Positions 16,697 through 25,242 of a DNA stretch of 64,000 nt are shown one piece after another. The translations under genes and the position numbers were made by a program. The stretch covers positions 1 to 64,000 of the forward strand of contig JAFTKW010000003.1 in assembly GCA_017453065.1 (NCBI GenBank), read 5' to 3'. Position 1 is the stretch's first letter. Each line of letters begins with the position of its first letter. Source of the stretch: Lachnospiraceae bacterium (GTDB taxonomy: Bacteria; Bacillota; Clostridia; Lachnospirales; Lachnospiraceae). Under the pieces are notes generated by a model. It worked only from the letters and a program-made list of their open reading frames with translations. It made no database searches and was not told the origin of the DNA.

Positions 16697-17554
16697 TTAA
16701 CGAATTCCAGCAAGTATTTCTTTAGCAGTCTGTGGCTTGTTCATGGTATAGAGATGAATATCATCTACGCCATTTTGTCTTAAATCTTGAATTTGGCGGA
16801 TGGCATAATCAATTCCTGCTTTACGCATATCTTCTGGACTGTCACTGTATTTGGCAACAATATCAGCGAGAGCTTTTGGAACGGAAGATCCAGAAAGAGA
16901 AACGGTAGTACCAATCTGCTTGGCACTTGTGATAGGCATGATGCCAGCGAGGATAGGCACAGTGATTCCTTTTTTGGCTGCTTTTTCTAAGAAGGAATAG
17001 TAGAAATCGTTGTCGAAGAACAATTGACTGATGAAAAATTCAGCACCAGCATCCTGCTTGATACGTAAATGATTTAAGTCGGATTCCATACTAAAGCATT
17101 CGAAATGTTTTTCGGGGTAGCATCCGCCACCAAAGTGAAGGTTGGTATTGCCTTTTAAAAAATGCATCAAATCACTGGCATAAGTAAATTCTCTAGAATC
17201 ATACTGGTCATCTGTCATATCCTTAGGTCTGTCGCCGCGAAGGGCCAGAATATGAGTTAAATTATGCTTGTTCATTTCTTCAACAACAGCAAGGATTTCA
17301 TCTTTACGATTGCCCACGCAGGTCAAATGAACCATGGCAGGGATGTTTAATTGATTTTGTATATAGGAAGCGATTTCAATGGTTTTTTTAGATTTGCTTC
17401 CGCCTGCACCGTAGGTAACGCTGATGAAATCTGGCTTCAGTGCTGAAAGGTCATCCATAATTTGAAATGCGGCTTCAAATTCACCATCTTTTTTTGGTGG
17501 AAAAACTTCAAATGAGATAGAAAGTTTGTCTTTGGTTACAAATGATTTAGTCAT
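16697..17554 (-). CDS. metF: Methylenetetrahydrofolate reductase
   Basis: This flavoenzyme reduces 5,10-methylene-THF to 5-methyl-THF, for methionine synthesis or for the methyl branch of acetogenic metabolism. The 285 residues include SFEVFPPKKDG at the start, SVTYGAGGS, HLTCVGN, ILALRGDRP, FFISQLFFDN and AGIMPI, all typical of the TIM-barrel family. No metV or methionine synthase is adjacent. It has a good promoter upstream (17605-17633, minus). Together with fhs and folD at 47-49.6 kb it gives a folate C1 route in this genome. Confidence 0.96.
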   Translation of the reverse strand: MTKSFVTKDKLSISFEVFPPKKDGEFEAAFQIMDDLSALKPDFISVTYGAGGSKSKKTIEIASYIQNQLNIPAMVHLTCVGNRKDEILAVVEEMNKHNLTHILALRGDRPKDMTDDQYDSREFTYASDLMHFLKGNTNLHFGGGCYPEKHFECFSMESDLNHLRIKQDAGAEFFISQLFFDNDFYYSFLEKAAKKGITVPILAGIMPITSAKQIGTTVSLSGSSVPKALADIVAKYSDSPEDMRKAGIDYAIRQIQDLRQNGVDDIHLYTMNKPQTAKEILAGIR

Positions 17555-17604
17555 ATTTTATCGTCCCTTTTGTATGCAAAATTACTTGCTTTTCATATTT
17601 AAGT

Positions 17605-17633
17605 ATCGTACCATGTATGTGATGCGTTTTCAA
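17605..17633 (-). promoter_or_regulatory. Sigma-A-type promoter of metF
   Basis: On the minus strand TTGAAA (17633-17628), a 17-nt spacer, and TACGAT (17610-17605) point to metF, about 50 nt before its ATG. Confidence 0.65.
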
Positions 17634-17674
17634 GAAAAAGACTATATTTAAATAGATTTTAAAGGGAGAATAAA

Positions 17675-18487
17675 ATGAGTGAATTACAATTTACATCCAC
17701 AGGTCAATATGTAGCAAGTGAAGAATTGATGGCAAGCGTCAATGTGGCTATGGCCCTTCAAAAACCATTGCTTATCAAAGGAGAACCAGGAACAGGTAAG
17801 ACTATGCTTGCGAAGGCGGTTTCAGAGGCACTGGGCAAGAAGTTGATTATCTGGAACATTAAATCCACTACCAAAGCCCAGGAAGGACTTTATGTTTATG
17901 ACACGATTCAGCGACTTTATGATGGCCAATTTGGCGAAGAAGGCGTAGATGATATATCTAGATACATTAAATTGGGTAAATTAGGAGAGGCTTTTGACTC
18001 AGAGCAGCAGGTTGTACTACTCATTGACGAGATAGACAAAGCAGATTTGGAATTCCCAAATGACCTTTTGTGGGAACTGGATCAGATGGAATTCTATATC
18101 AATGAGACAAAACGCACTGTAAGAGCAAAACACAGACCTATCGTGATTATTACATCCAATGCAGAAAAAGAACTTCCAGATGCGTTTCTTCGTAGATGTA
18201 TTTTCCACTATATTGATTTCCCAAACAAAGAGTTGATGGAACAAATTGTAAAGGTACATCATCCAAATGTAGAAGAGGAACTGCTTAAGAGTGCAATGGA
18301 TGCTTTTTATGATATTCGTGCGATGAGAGATATTCGTAAAAAGCCAAGCACATCTGAACTGATAGATTGGATCAATGCGCTTCAGCTTGGCGGCATTGAA
18401 ACTTCAAAGATTAAGTCTGCACTACCATTTATTGGAGTGGTTGTAAAGAAAGATGAAGATGTGCAATTGGTAAAACACAACATTTAA
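17675..18487 (+). CDS. MoxR-family AAA+ ATPase
   Basis: A 270-residue ATPase. The Walker A is GEPGTGKT (about residues 37-44), Walker B LLIDEIDKAD, and sensor motif IITSNAEKELPDAFLRRC. The lid domain follows, ending in SALPFIGVVVKKDED. MoxR proteins act as chaperones that mature or activate partner complexes, usually together with a von Willebrand A (VWA) protein. Such a gene follows 13 nt downstream, so the pair probably works as one chaperone system. The client is unknown; no dehydrogenase genes are adjacent. Confidence 0.93.
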   Translation: MSELQFTSTGQYVASEELMASVNVAMALQKPLLIKGEPGTGKTMLAKAVSEALGKKLIIWNIKSTTKAQEGLYVYDTIQRLYDGQFGEEGVDDISRYIKLGKLGEAFDSEQQVVLLIDEIDKADLEFPNDLLWELDQMEFYINETKRTVRAKHRPIVIITSNAEKELPDAFLRRCIFHYIDFPNKELMEQIVKVHHPNVEEELLKSAMDAFYDIRAMRDIRKKPSTSELIDWINALQLGGIETSKIKSALPFIGVVVKKDEDVQLVKHNI

Positions 18488-18500
18488 TTCGAGGTGCTTT

Positions 18501-19709
18501 ATGTTTTTAAAGTTCTTTCAAACCTTGAGAGAAATGGGACTACATGTAACATTGGGTGAATTTCTGACGTTACAGGAAGCCTTAGAAAAAGGGCTCTGTG
18601 GCAATAGCCTGACACAGTTCTATTATGTGGCCCGCATGATCATGGTGAAGAGTGAAACTGAATATGACAAGTTCGACATGGCCTTTGATGAATGTTTTAA
18701 AGCAGTAAAAGCAGAGCGAGAGATTACAAGTGCTATGCTTAGGTGGCTGGACAAATCTGATTTACAGGAATTGGCTGATGAAGAGGCGAGAAATATGTTG
18801 AATCAGATGGAAGAAAGACAAGTCTTTATGGACAAAGAAGAAGTAGAGCAAAAGTTTAAAGAAAGACTTCGTGACCAAGACAGCGAACACAACGGCGGTA
18901 GCTTTTGGATTGGAAGCATGGGTAAAACTTCCTTTGGAAATAGTGGAAGCAATATAGGCGGTATGCGCGTTGGTGGTAAAACTGGACATCAATCTGCTTT
19001 TGCGGTCATTGGTGAACGCAAATATCGAGATTTCAGAGATGACAGAGTGCTTGACAACAGGCAGTTTCAATTGGCCTTTCGTAAGCTACGTCAATTCTCA
19101 TCCAGATTGGATATTCCAGAAACGGAATTGGACATTGATGGCACTGTGAAGAAGACCTGTAATCAAGGTGGTGTATTAAACATTGTCATGCAAAAACCAC
19201 GTAAGAATGCAGTAAAACTCCTTCTTTTGATGGATTCTGGGGGAACCATGATTCCTTACAGTAAGCTTTTAAATGACATTTTCCAAGCGGTACACAAATC
19301 CAACCATTATAAAGATGTTAAGACCTATTATTTCCACAATTGTATTTATAGTAAGTTGTATAAGACACCAGAATGCGAAAACGGAGACTGGGTAGATACA
19401 GAGTGGGTATTTCGAAACTTAGACAGTGATTATAAGGTGTTGATTGTGGGGGATGCTGCCATGGCACCAGAAGAACTGTATTCTGACACTGGAAACTATA
19501 GAGGACCAAATGGTGGTCTTTCAGGCTTTGAGTGGCTCAAACTTTTAAAACGCAAATACAAAAAAGTCGTTTGGCTCAACCCCAAGATGGCACCTGGACA
19601 TGCTCCATGGCGCGAAGCGGAGACCGCGGTCAAGGAACTGATTCCTATGTATAAGTTGACAGTGGATGGTTTGAATCAGGCGATGGCAAAACTTATGGTG
19701 AATAAATAA
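18501..19709 (+). CDS. VWA (CoxE-like) domain protein, MoxR partner
   Basis: A 402-residue soluble protein. The N-terminal half is helical (about 1-130, LGEFLTLQEALEKGLCG) with an acidic coiled region (DEEARNMLNQMEERQVFMDKEEVE). A glycine-rich linker follows (GGSFWIGSMGKTSFGNSG). The VWA domain (about 215-400) has LLLLMDSGGTM, a degenerate MIDAS motif in which the usual DxSxS reads DSGGT, so metal binding may be altered. It is the usual partner of the preceding MoxR gene. CoxE-like is the best family label. Confidence 0.88.
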   Translation: MFLKFFQTLREMGLHVTLGEFLTLQEALEKGLCGNSLTQFYYVARMIMVKSETEYDKFDMAFDECFKAVKAEREITSAMLRWLDKSDLQELADEEARNMLNQMEERQVFMDKEEVEQKFKERLRDQDSEHNGGSFWIGSMGKTSFGNSGSNIGGMRVGGKTGHQSAFAVIGERKYRDFRDDRVLDNRQFQLAFRKLRQFSSRLDIPETELDIDGTVKKTCNQGGVLNIVMQKPRKNAVKLLLLMDSGGTMIPYSKLLNDIFQAVHKSNHYKDVKTYYFHNCIYSKLYKTPECENGDWVDTEWVFRNLDSDYKVLIVGDAAMAPEELYSDTGNYRGPNGGLSGFEWLKLLKRKYKKVVWLNPKMAPGHAPWREAETAVKELIPMYKLTVDGLNQAMAKLMVNK

Positions 19710-19760
19710 CAGTATACTTTCTTGATTTATTATATTGTTAATATAATTTCTAATTTGAGG

Positions 19761-19789
19761 TTGACAAAATATTAGTCTCACATTAAAAT
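19761..19789 (+). promoter_or_regulatory. Promoter of the tyrS leader
   Basis: Perfect TTGACA (19761-19766), 17-nt spacer, TAAAAT (19784-19789). Transcription would start near 19796, just before the T-box leader. Confidence 0.85.
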
Positions 19790-19799
19790 TACCATAAAT

Positions 19800-20068
19800 A
19801 AAGCAAAGGCTATGAAGAGAATAAGTAGCGATGAATTGTTTCTTACAGAAAATTGCCGGTGGATGAGAGGCGTTAAGGTAGGTTCATGGTGAATACATCT
19901 CGGAGCTTCACACCGAACTTTAGTAGGCTGTGACGAATTTGGCAGTCGTTAACCTGTCATGGCATGTAAGTGCCTAATGAGGTGATTTCTGTGAGGAAAT
20001 CACGAAGAATGGTGGTAACACGAGTAAAAGCTCGTCCTTTCATATGTAAAGGATGAGCTTATTTTTTT
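19800..20068 (+). ncRNA. Tyrosine T-box leader with terminator
   Basis: A tRNA-sensing leader that lets tyrS be read through when tRNA-Tyr is uncharged. Stem I starts with GAAGAGAATAAGTA (AGTA bulge side) at 19814-19827. Opposite it, GAATACATC at 19891-19899 places a tyrosine codon TAC (19894-19896) as the specifier. The conserved T-box bulge reads GGTGGTAACACG at 20011-20022. The competing terminator is a 13-bp stem, 20028-20040 with 20048-20060 (one G-U pair), followed by ATTTTTTTG. The specifier agrees with the downstream gene, tyrosyl-tRNA synthetase. Boundaries are approximate. Confidence 0.93.
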
Positions 20069-20070
20069 GC

Positions 20071-20193
20071 GCGAATAGGCAGAGCCAAGTCGAGGTTGCA
20101 CAAATGATGTGCTTGCACAGGAAGTTGTGCAAACGAAGATTTGGCGAGCAACGCGAACTTGAAAATCGAAGATTTTCAAGTCTGCTTATTCGT
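20071..20193 (+). repeat. Branched, highly structured element between T-box and tyrS
   Basis: Nothing in the T-box model explains this 123-nt stretch. An 11-12 bp outer stem (20072-20083 with 20181-20192, one G-U) encloses two arms. The first arm is 20084-20091 with 20138-20145, topped by a perfect 8-bp stem 20096-20103 with 20125-20132. The second is a perfect 11-bp hairpin 20157-20167 with 20171-20181, which shares one base with the outer stem. The sequence has no long open frame. It could be an inserted palindromic repeat (MITE/REP type) or a second regulatory RNA; see findings. Confidence 0.6.
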
Positions 20194-20242
20194 ATGCTAA
20201 GTTAAGCGTCGAAAGACACAACCAAGAACAGGAGGAAAGAAT

Positions 20243-21463
20243 ATGAAAATTTATGAAGAACTGCAGGCCAGAGGTTTGCTTGCACAGCTCACAGACGAAG
20301 ATGAAATCAGAGACCTGATTAATGAAGGTAAAGCAACTTTCTATATTGGTTTTGACCCTACAGCAGATAGTTTGCATGTAGGACATTTTATGGCACTTTG
20401 CCTTATGAAGAGATTGCAGATGGCGGGAAATAAACCTATTGCCCTTATCGGTGGTGGTACAGCTATGATTGGTGACCCATCTGGTAGAACTGATATGCGT
20501 AGCATGATGACCAAAGAGACAATCGCTCACAATGTTGAATGCTTCAAAAAGCAGATGAGCCGCTTTATTGATTTCTCTGAAGGGAAGGCTATGCTTGTCA
20601 ACAACGCAGACTGGCTTTTGGATCTGAATTATGTAGAAGTGCTTCGTGAAGTAGGAGCACATTTCTCCGTAAACCGTATGCTTACTGCAGAATGCTACAA
20701 ACAGCGTATGGAAAAAGGACTTAGCTTCTTAGAGTTCAACTATATGATTATGCAGAGTTACGATTTTTACATGCTCTACCAGAAATATGGCTGTAATATG
20801 CAGTTTGGTGGAGATGATCAGTGGTCCAACATGCTTGGTGGTACAGAATTGATTCGTCGTAAACTGGGCAAAGATGCTTATGCTATGACCATCACACTTC
20901 TCCTTAACTCTGAAGGCAAGAAGATGGGCAAAACACAGAAGGGTGCTGTATGGCTAGATCCAAACAAGACTTCTCCTTTTGAGTTCTACCAGTACTGGAG
21001 AAACGTGGCTGATGATGACGTATTGAAATGTATCCGTATGCTTACCTTCCTTCCACTTGAAGAAATCGAAAAGATGGATGCATGGGAAGGTAGTCAGCTT
21101 AACCAGGCCAAAGAGATTCTTGCATATGAACTTACAAAACTAGTTCATGGAGAAGAGGAAGCAACCAAGGCACAGGAGAGTGCAAGAGCACTTTTCTCTG
21201 GTGGAAATGCGGCGGATATGCCAACTGCAACACTTGCAGACGAAGACTTCAGAGAGGGTCAGATTGATATTCTTGGAGTACTTGTTGCTGCTGGTCTTTG
21301 TGCTTCTAGAGGTGAAGCTCGTAGAAACGTTGAACAGGGTGGCGTAACTGTAAATGAGGAAAAGGTTACAGATATTAAGACTATGTATGACAAGACTGCC
21401 TTTGATGGCGAAGGTATGATTGTAAAACGTGGTAAAAAGAACTTTAGAAGAGTTACTTTGTAA
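20243..21463 (+). CDS. tyrS: Tyrosyl-tRNA synthetase
   Basis: A class I aminoacyl-tRNA synthetase of 406 residues that charges tRNA-Tyr. The HIGH motif appears as HVGH in [16 protein letters not shown], and the KMSKS loop as KKMGKT. A C-terminal S4-like RNA-binding domain runs from about 340 ([21 protein letters not shown]). GGAGGAAAG precedes the ATG by 5-8 nt. Expression is controlled by the T-box at 19800-20068, and the transcript also carries the structured element at 20071-20193 in its leader. Confidence 0.97.
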   Translation: MKIYEELQARGLLAQLTDEDEIRDLINEGKATFYIGFDPTADSLHVGHFMALCLMKRLQMAGNKPIALIGGGTAMIGDPSGRTDMRSMMTKETIAHNVECFKKQMSRFIDFSEGKAMLVNNADWLLDLNYVEVLREVGAHFSVNRMLTAECYKQRMEKGLSFLEFNYMIMQSYDFYMLYQKYGCNMQFGGDDQWSNMLGGTELIRRKLGKDAYAMTITLLLNSEGKKMGKTQKGAVWLDPNKTSPFEFYQYWRNVADDDVLKCIRMLTFLPLEEIEKMDAWEGSQLNQAKEILAYELTKLVHGEEEATKAQESARALFSGGNAADMPTATLADEDFREGQIDILGVLVAAGLCASRGEARRNVEQGGVTVNEEKVTDIKTMYDKTAFDGEGMIVKRGKKNFRRVTL

Positions 21464-21483
21464 ATTCTATAATTAACCAAAAG

Positions 21484-21533
21484 AAAACCAAACATTCTTT
21501 GCATTTAGTGTTGCAAAGTATGTTTGGTTTTTT
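21484..21533. terminator. Bidirectional terminator after tyrS
   Basis: AAAACCAAACAT (21484-21495) pairs perfectly with ATGTTTGGTTTT (21520-21531). After one mismatch a further 7 bp forms (21497-21503 with 21512-21518). T-runs on both strands serve tyrS (plus) and the convergent GGDEF gene (minus). Confidence 0.92.
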
Positions 21534-21540
21534 GCTGTTT

Positions 21541-23511
21541 TTATCCTTCAAAAGGCGGCTTCATGTTTTTGTCTTTGTAAAGCTGCTCGTCTGCCAGTGA
21601 GATAACTTCCTTTAATGTAGAATCTGCTCTGATGATAAACTCGTGATGACCTATAGAAAGAGAGACTTTATATGGCTTATGAGATTCATCATTGATGTTT
21701 TTTAGCATCTGTTTGATTCGATGACTGATTTCGCTACCGGTCCTATTTTGGAGTATTGCGAAAGCGGCAAATTCATCTCCGCCTATTCTTCCGACTACCG
21801 CGTGATCACCCATAACCTTTTCCAGGGCTTGACCACAGGTGATAAGTGCAAAGTTTCCTTCTGCATGCGAATAAGTGTCATTGATACGTTTGAGGTAATT
21901 CAAGTCCGCATATAATACAATGGCGCGTTGTCCAACATGGTCACGAAGCATATCGTTGGCTTTAGACATAAAACCAAGACGGTTGCAGACTCCAGTTAAC
22001 TCGTCCTTTTTTGAAATGTCATCTAAAAGAGTATTTTCTGCTTCTAGTTTGCGAACCATATCTTCGCGGTCTTTTAGCAAACCATCTTGAATATGAAACA
22101 AATCCATAACCTTGGCCGCCATACTCATGTGGAAGCAGATGCTCTCTGTGTAATGAACCAAATGATGGGGGAGAGTACAAACTAAAATTCCATACTGCCA
22201 TTCGCGAGAGTAGATGTCTAAAACGAAATAAGTTTTTTGACCATTATTGAAGCATGGATGCTCAAACAATCGATCGATTTCAATGTGCTGTTCCTGTGCT
22301 GGCGGAACAATAATATCTTTTCCTTTACGATATGCCTTCAAATACAAAGAAGAGGAGTGAATCATATCTTTGTTGGAATAGCATGCAACTGGTTTTGGTA
22401 AGGTGAAAATATATACTTCATCAATTTCTTGAATGTTTAATCCATTTAAAACCGTAGCATAATCGCCAATGTTTTCCTGGTTGTACATCAGCATATCTCT
22501 GGTGCAGATATTCATCATATGGTTCATGTGAAGCATACGCTTGATGGTTTCTTTTTGCTCAATCAACATTTCTTCGGTAATCTTTTTTTCTTTTTGCTTT
22601 ACGCCAGTTAAAGATTCACGATTAATAAATGTAGTATTGACAATATAATTGTTTGGTGGAAGAGGTTTTGAAGGATCTTCCAAATATTTTTCCAAAAGGC
22701 TATGGCCTTCCATGATACCGCGGTATCCAAGGAGTGCTGCATCTGCGCGAACAGTTGCCAATGGAGGAACCATGCTGGCTGCATCTGCAATATCATCAAA
22801 GCCCATAACAAGAATATCTTTGCCAATGGAAAAATGGTATTGGTTGAGTACAGAATACACAGCTTTTGCCATGGAATCGTTGGCACAGACGATGGCCTGT
22901 AACTCTGGATTTTCTTTTAAGAGTTTTTCAACCAGAGGATAACATTTGTCGTTGAATTCACCTCTAACAATCATGGTTTCTGGAACAGAGATGTTGTTCT
23001 CTGCCATGACATCACAGAATACCTGATAACGTTCTTGAGCATCTGTATTGCTTGCAATACCAGTTAGCATTGCGATATGACGACATTTCTTTTGCTTGAT
23101 GATATAGTTAATGCCTTCGCGAAGGCCAGATTCGTTGTCATATACTACAGACGGGAATTCGTCGCTTTTGGTTGCGATAAGTAGTACTGGAATATCTTTA
23201 AAAATATGTAATAAATAATTGTATTCTTCAGGTGTTGAACGATAAGCGATAGTGCTTAAACAAAATAAAATCATGTCCAGAGAATGACTCTGGGCATAAG
23301 TCAGCATATTGTTGTATTGATATTCGTATCGTTGTAACATATCAACACTGTCGCTTTCGTCTTGTCCAAAGTATTTGACAGGAAATACGAATACGGTATC
23401 CCCCAAGATTTCCGCACCTCGCATAACTCCTTTACATACCTGATTGGAAAAGTCGTCCTCGACATTGCCGATTACTAGACCAATTCGGTAGCCCTTTTTT
23501 GTGTAATCCAT
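21541..23511 (-). CDS. LacI-type sugar-binding domain fused to GGDEF (diguanylate cyclase)
   Basis: A 656-residue protein without signal peptide or membrane segment. Residues 5-300 resemble the sugar-binding core of LacI-family regulators (YRIGLVIGNVEDDFSNQVCKGVMRGAE, VMGFDDIADAASMVPPLATVRADAALLG), but the N-terminal DNA-binding helix-turn-helix is missing. A middle region (310-490) has no clear family. A coiled linker leads to a GGDEF domain (about 500-650) with the motif GRIGGDEFAAF at 577-581. The inhibitory RxxD site is not conserved (Gly and Ala at those places). It probably makes cyclic di-GMP in response to a cytoplasmic ligand (inference). GGAGGAAG precedes the ATG. Such fusions occur in Lachnospiraceae. 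Confidence 0.88.
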   Translation of the reverse strand: MDYTKKGYRIGLVIGNVEDDFSNQVCKGVMRGAEILGDTVFVFPVKYFGQDESDSVDMLQRYEYQYNNMLTYAQSHSLDMILFCLSTIAYRSTPEEYNYLLHIFKDIPVLLIATKSDEFPSVVYDNESGLREGINYIIKQKKCRHIAMLTGIASNTDAQERYQVFCDVMAENNISVPETMIVRGEFNDKCYPLVEKLLKENPELQAIVCANDSMAKAVYSVLNQYHFSIGKDILVMGFDDIADAASMVPPLATVRADAALLGYRGIMEGHSLLEKYLEDPSKPLPPNNYIVNTTFINRESLTGVKQKEKKITEEMLIEQKETIKRMLHMNHMMNICTRDMLMYNQENIGDYATVLNGLNIQEIDEVYIFTLPKPVACYSNKDMIHSSSLYLKAYRKGKDIIVPPAQEQHIEIDRLFEHPCFNNGQKTYFVLDIYSREWQYGILVCTLPHHLVHYTESICFHMSMAAKVMDLFHIQDGLLKDREDMVRKLEAENTLLDDISKKDELTGVCNRLGFMSKANDMLRDHVGQRAIVLYADLNYLKRINDTYSHAEGNFALITCGQALEKVMGDHAVVGRIGGDEFAAFAILQNRTGSEISHRIKQMLKNINDESHKPYKVSLSIGHHEFIIRADSTLKEVISLADEQLYKDKNMKPPFEG

Positions 23512-23547
23512 AAACTTCCTCCAAAGAAATTAAAATACCCAACCAAT

Positions 23548-23576
23548 AGTTTAGTACTTATTTCCTAATATTTCAA
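23548..23576 (-). promoter_or_regulatory. Promoter of the GGDEF fusion gene
   Basis: Minus strand TTGAAA (23576-23571), 17-nt spacer, TAAACT (23553-23548), 36 nt before the ATG at 23511. Confidence 0.6.
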
Positions 23577-23663
23577 GTGATGAATGGAAATGAATTGGAA
23601 TAAATGAATGAATTGGTTCATATATTTCAATAGATTATGGAAAAAAGATAGGAATGGCCTAAA

Positions 23664-25139
23664 ATGCTCAAGGAATATGATTTGTATCAAGACATAAAGG
23701 ACAGATGCCAGGGGGATATTTATATTGGAGTGGTTGGACCTGTCAGAACAGGAAAATCAACATTTGTGAAGAGATTCATGGATGAATTGGTGCTCCCTGG
23801 AATGCGGGATGAAAATGAGAAGGAAAGAGCGAAAGATGAGCTTCCACAGAGTTCTGGTGGAAAGACGATTACAACAACAGAGCCCAAGTTTATCCCACAG
23901 GAAGGTGCGCGAGTTGTTTTGGGCGGAAATGTAGATGTCAATGTCAGACTAATTGATTGCGTTGGCTATATGGTGGAAGGTGCTGTAGGTCATATGGAAG
24001 AAGAGGTAGAGCGTATGGTTCGAACGCCTTGGTTTGACCATGAAATTCCATTTACACAGGCGGCGTCTATCGGTACAGACAAGGTAATCAGAGATCATTC
24101 TACAATAGGGGTAGTGGTTACTACAGATGGTTCTATTGGAGATATTCCCAGAAGCAATTACATAGAGGCGGAAGAAAAAACCATTCATACGCTCAAATCT
24201 ATAAAGAAGCCATTTGTGGTTTTGCTAAATAGTCAGAGGCCTTATGATGAGGAAACGCTCAATCTAAAACAGGAGCTGATGGACAAATACAATGTTTTGG
24301 TTGTACCAGTAAATTGCAAACAACTTCGCAGAGAAGATGTTTTAGAAATCATCAGACAGGTGCTTTATGAATTTCCAATTGCCGAGATGGAATTTTATAT
24401 GCCCAAATGGGTGGAGATGTTGCCATTAACACATCCTATGAAGCAGGATATGATCAAAAGTATCAAGGAAGGCTGTCAGGATTTTGTGTCAATACGTGAT
24501 GTGAAAGAAAAGCCTCTGGAAATTCAAAGTGAGTATATCACAAGGGTAAAACTGGATGATATCAATCTTGCTAATGGCAAGGTAATGATTCATGCAGATG
24601 TAGATCAAAGTTATTACTATCAAATGCTCAGTGAATTGGTGGGGGAAGAAATCTCTGGTGAAATGCAGTTGATTGCAAAGATCCGTGAGATGACAGAAAT
24701 GAAAAAAGAATATGCGAAGGTAACAGCTGCCCTTGGAGCGGTCAGGATGAAAGGTTATGGTGTGGTTACTCCAGAAAAAGAGGAGATTAGACTTGAAAAG
24801 CCACAACTAATCAAACACGGTAATAAGTTTGGGGTAAAGATCAAAGCAGAAAGTCCATCTATTCACATGATTCGAGCAGGAATTCAAACCGAGATAGCAC
24901 CTATTGTTGGCTCACAGGAGCAGGCGGAAGATTTGATTCGATATATTGATATGGCAGGTGCTAGAAATGAAGATATCTGGGAAACCAATATCTTTGGCAA
25001 ATCCATTGAACAACTTGTAAGAGATGGAATTTCTACAAAAATAGGCATGATAAATGATGAGAGTCAGATGAAATTGCAGGATACTATGCAGAAGATCGTC
25101 AATGAGAGTAGCGGCGGCATGATTTGTATCATTATTTGA
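23664..25139 (+). CDS. spoIVA: Stage IV sporulation protein A, spore coat morphogenetic ATPase
   Basis: SpoIVA polymerises around the forespore using ATP and forms the base of the spore coat. The 491-residue product has the family start DLYQDIKDRCQGDIYIGVVGPVRTGKST (Walker A GPVRTGKS), ELPQSSGGKTITTTEPKF, DCVGYMVEGA, the TKPW-like NSQRPY region, and the conserved C-terminal tail ending SGGMICIII. The start ATG is preceded by AGGAAT 8 nt upstream. It is expected to be made in the mother cell under sigma-E; I could not define a clear sigma-E promoter in the 150 nt upstream. The gene shows that the organism belongs to an endospore-forming lineage. Confidence 0.97.
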   Translation: MLKEYDLYQDIKDRCQGDIYIGVVGPVRTGKSTFVKRFMDELVLPGMRDENEKERAKDELPQSSGGKTITTTEPKFIPQEGARVVLGGNVDVNVRLIDCVGYMVEGAVGHMEEEVERMVRTPWFDHEIPFTQAASIGTDKVIRDHSTIGVVVTTDGSIGDIPRSNYIEAEEKTIHTLKSIKKPFVVLLNSQRPYDEETLNLKQELMDKYNVLVVPVNCKQLRREDVLEIIRQVLYEFPIAEMEFYMPKWVEMLPLTHPMKQDMIKSIKEGCQDFVSIRDVKEKPLEIQSEYITRVKLDDINLANGKVMIHADVDQSYYYQMLSELVGEEISGEMQLIAKIREMTEMKKEYAKVTAALGAVRMKGYGVVTPEKEEIRLEKPQLIKHGNKFGVKIKAESPSIHMIRAGIQTEIAPIVGSQEQAEDLIRYIDMAGARNEDIWETNIFGKSIEQLVRDGISTKIGMINDESQMKLQDTMQKIVNESSGGMICIII

Positions 25140-25153
25140 TTAAAAATGAACAG

Positions 25154-25198
25154 TAGGTAGCGTTAAAACAAGTAAGTTTAACGCTGCCTATTTTATTT
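25154..25198 (+). terminator. Terminator after spoIVA
   Basis: A 14-bp stem (25154-25167 with 25177-25190, one G-U) with a 9-nt loop, followed by TTTTATTT. Confidence 0.9.
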
Positions 25199-25242
25199 GA
25201 CATTATTTTTATGATTGAGTAAACTTGAAAGCAAGAATATAT

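Noticed and set aside
16654..16713. Upstream extension of the membrane protein at 15766-16653
   Set aside because: It would overlap metF and has no ribosome site; ATG 16653 follows GAGG.
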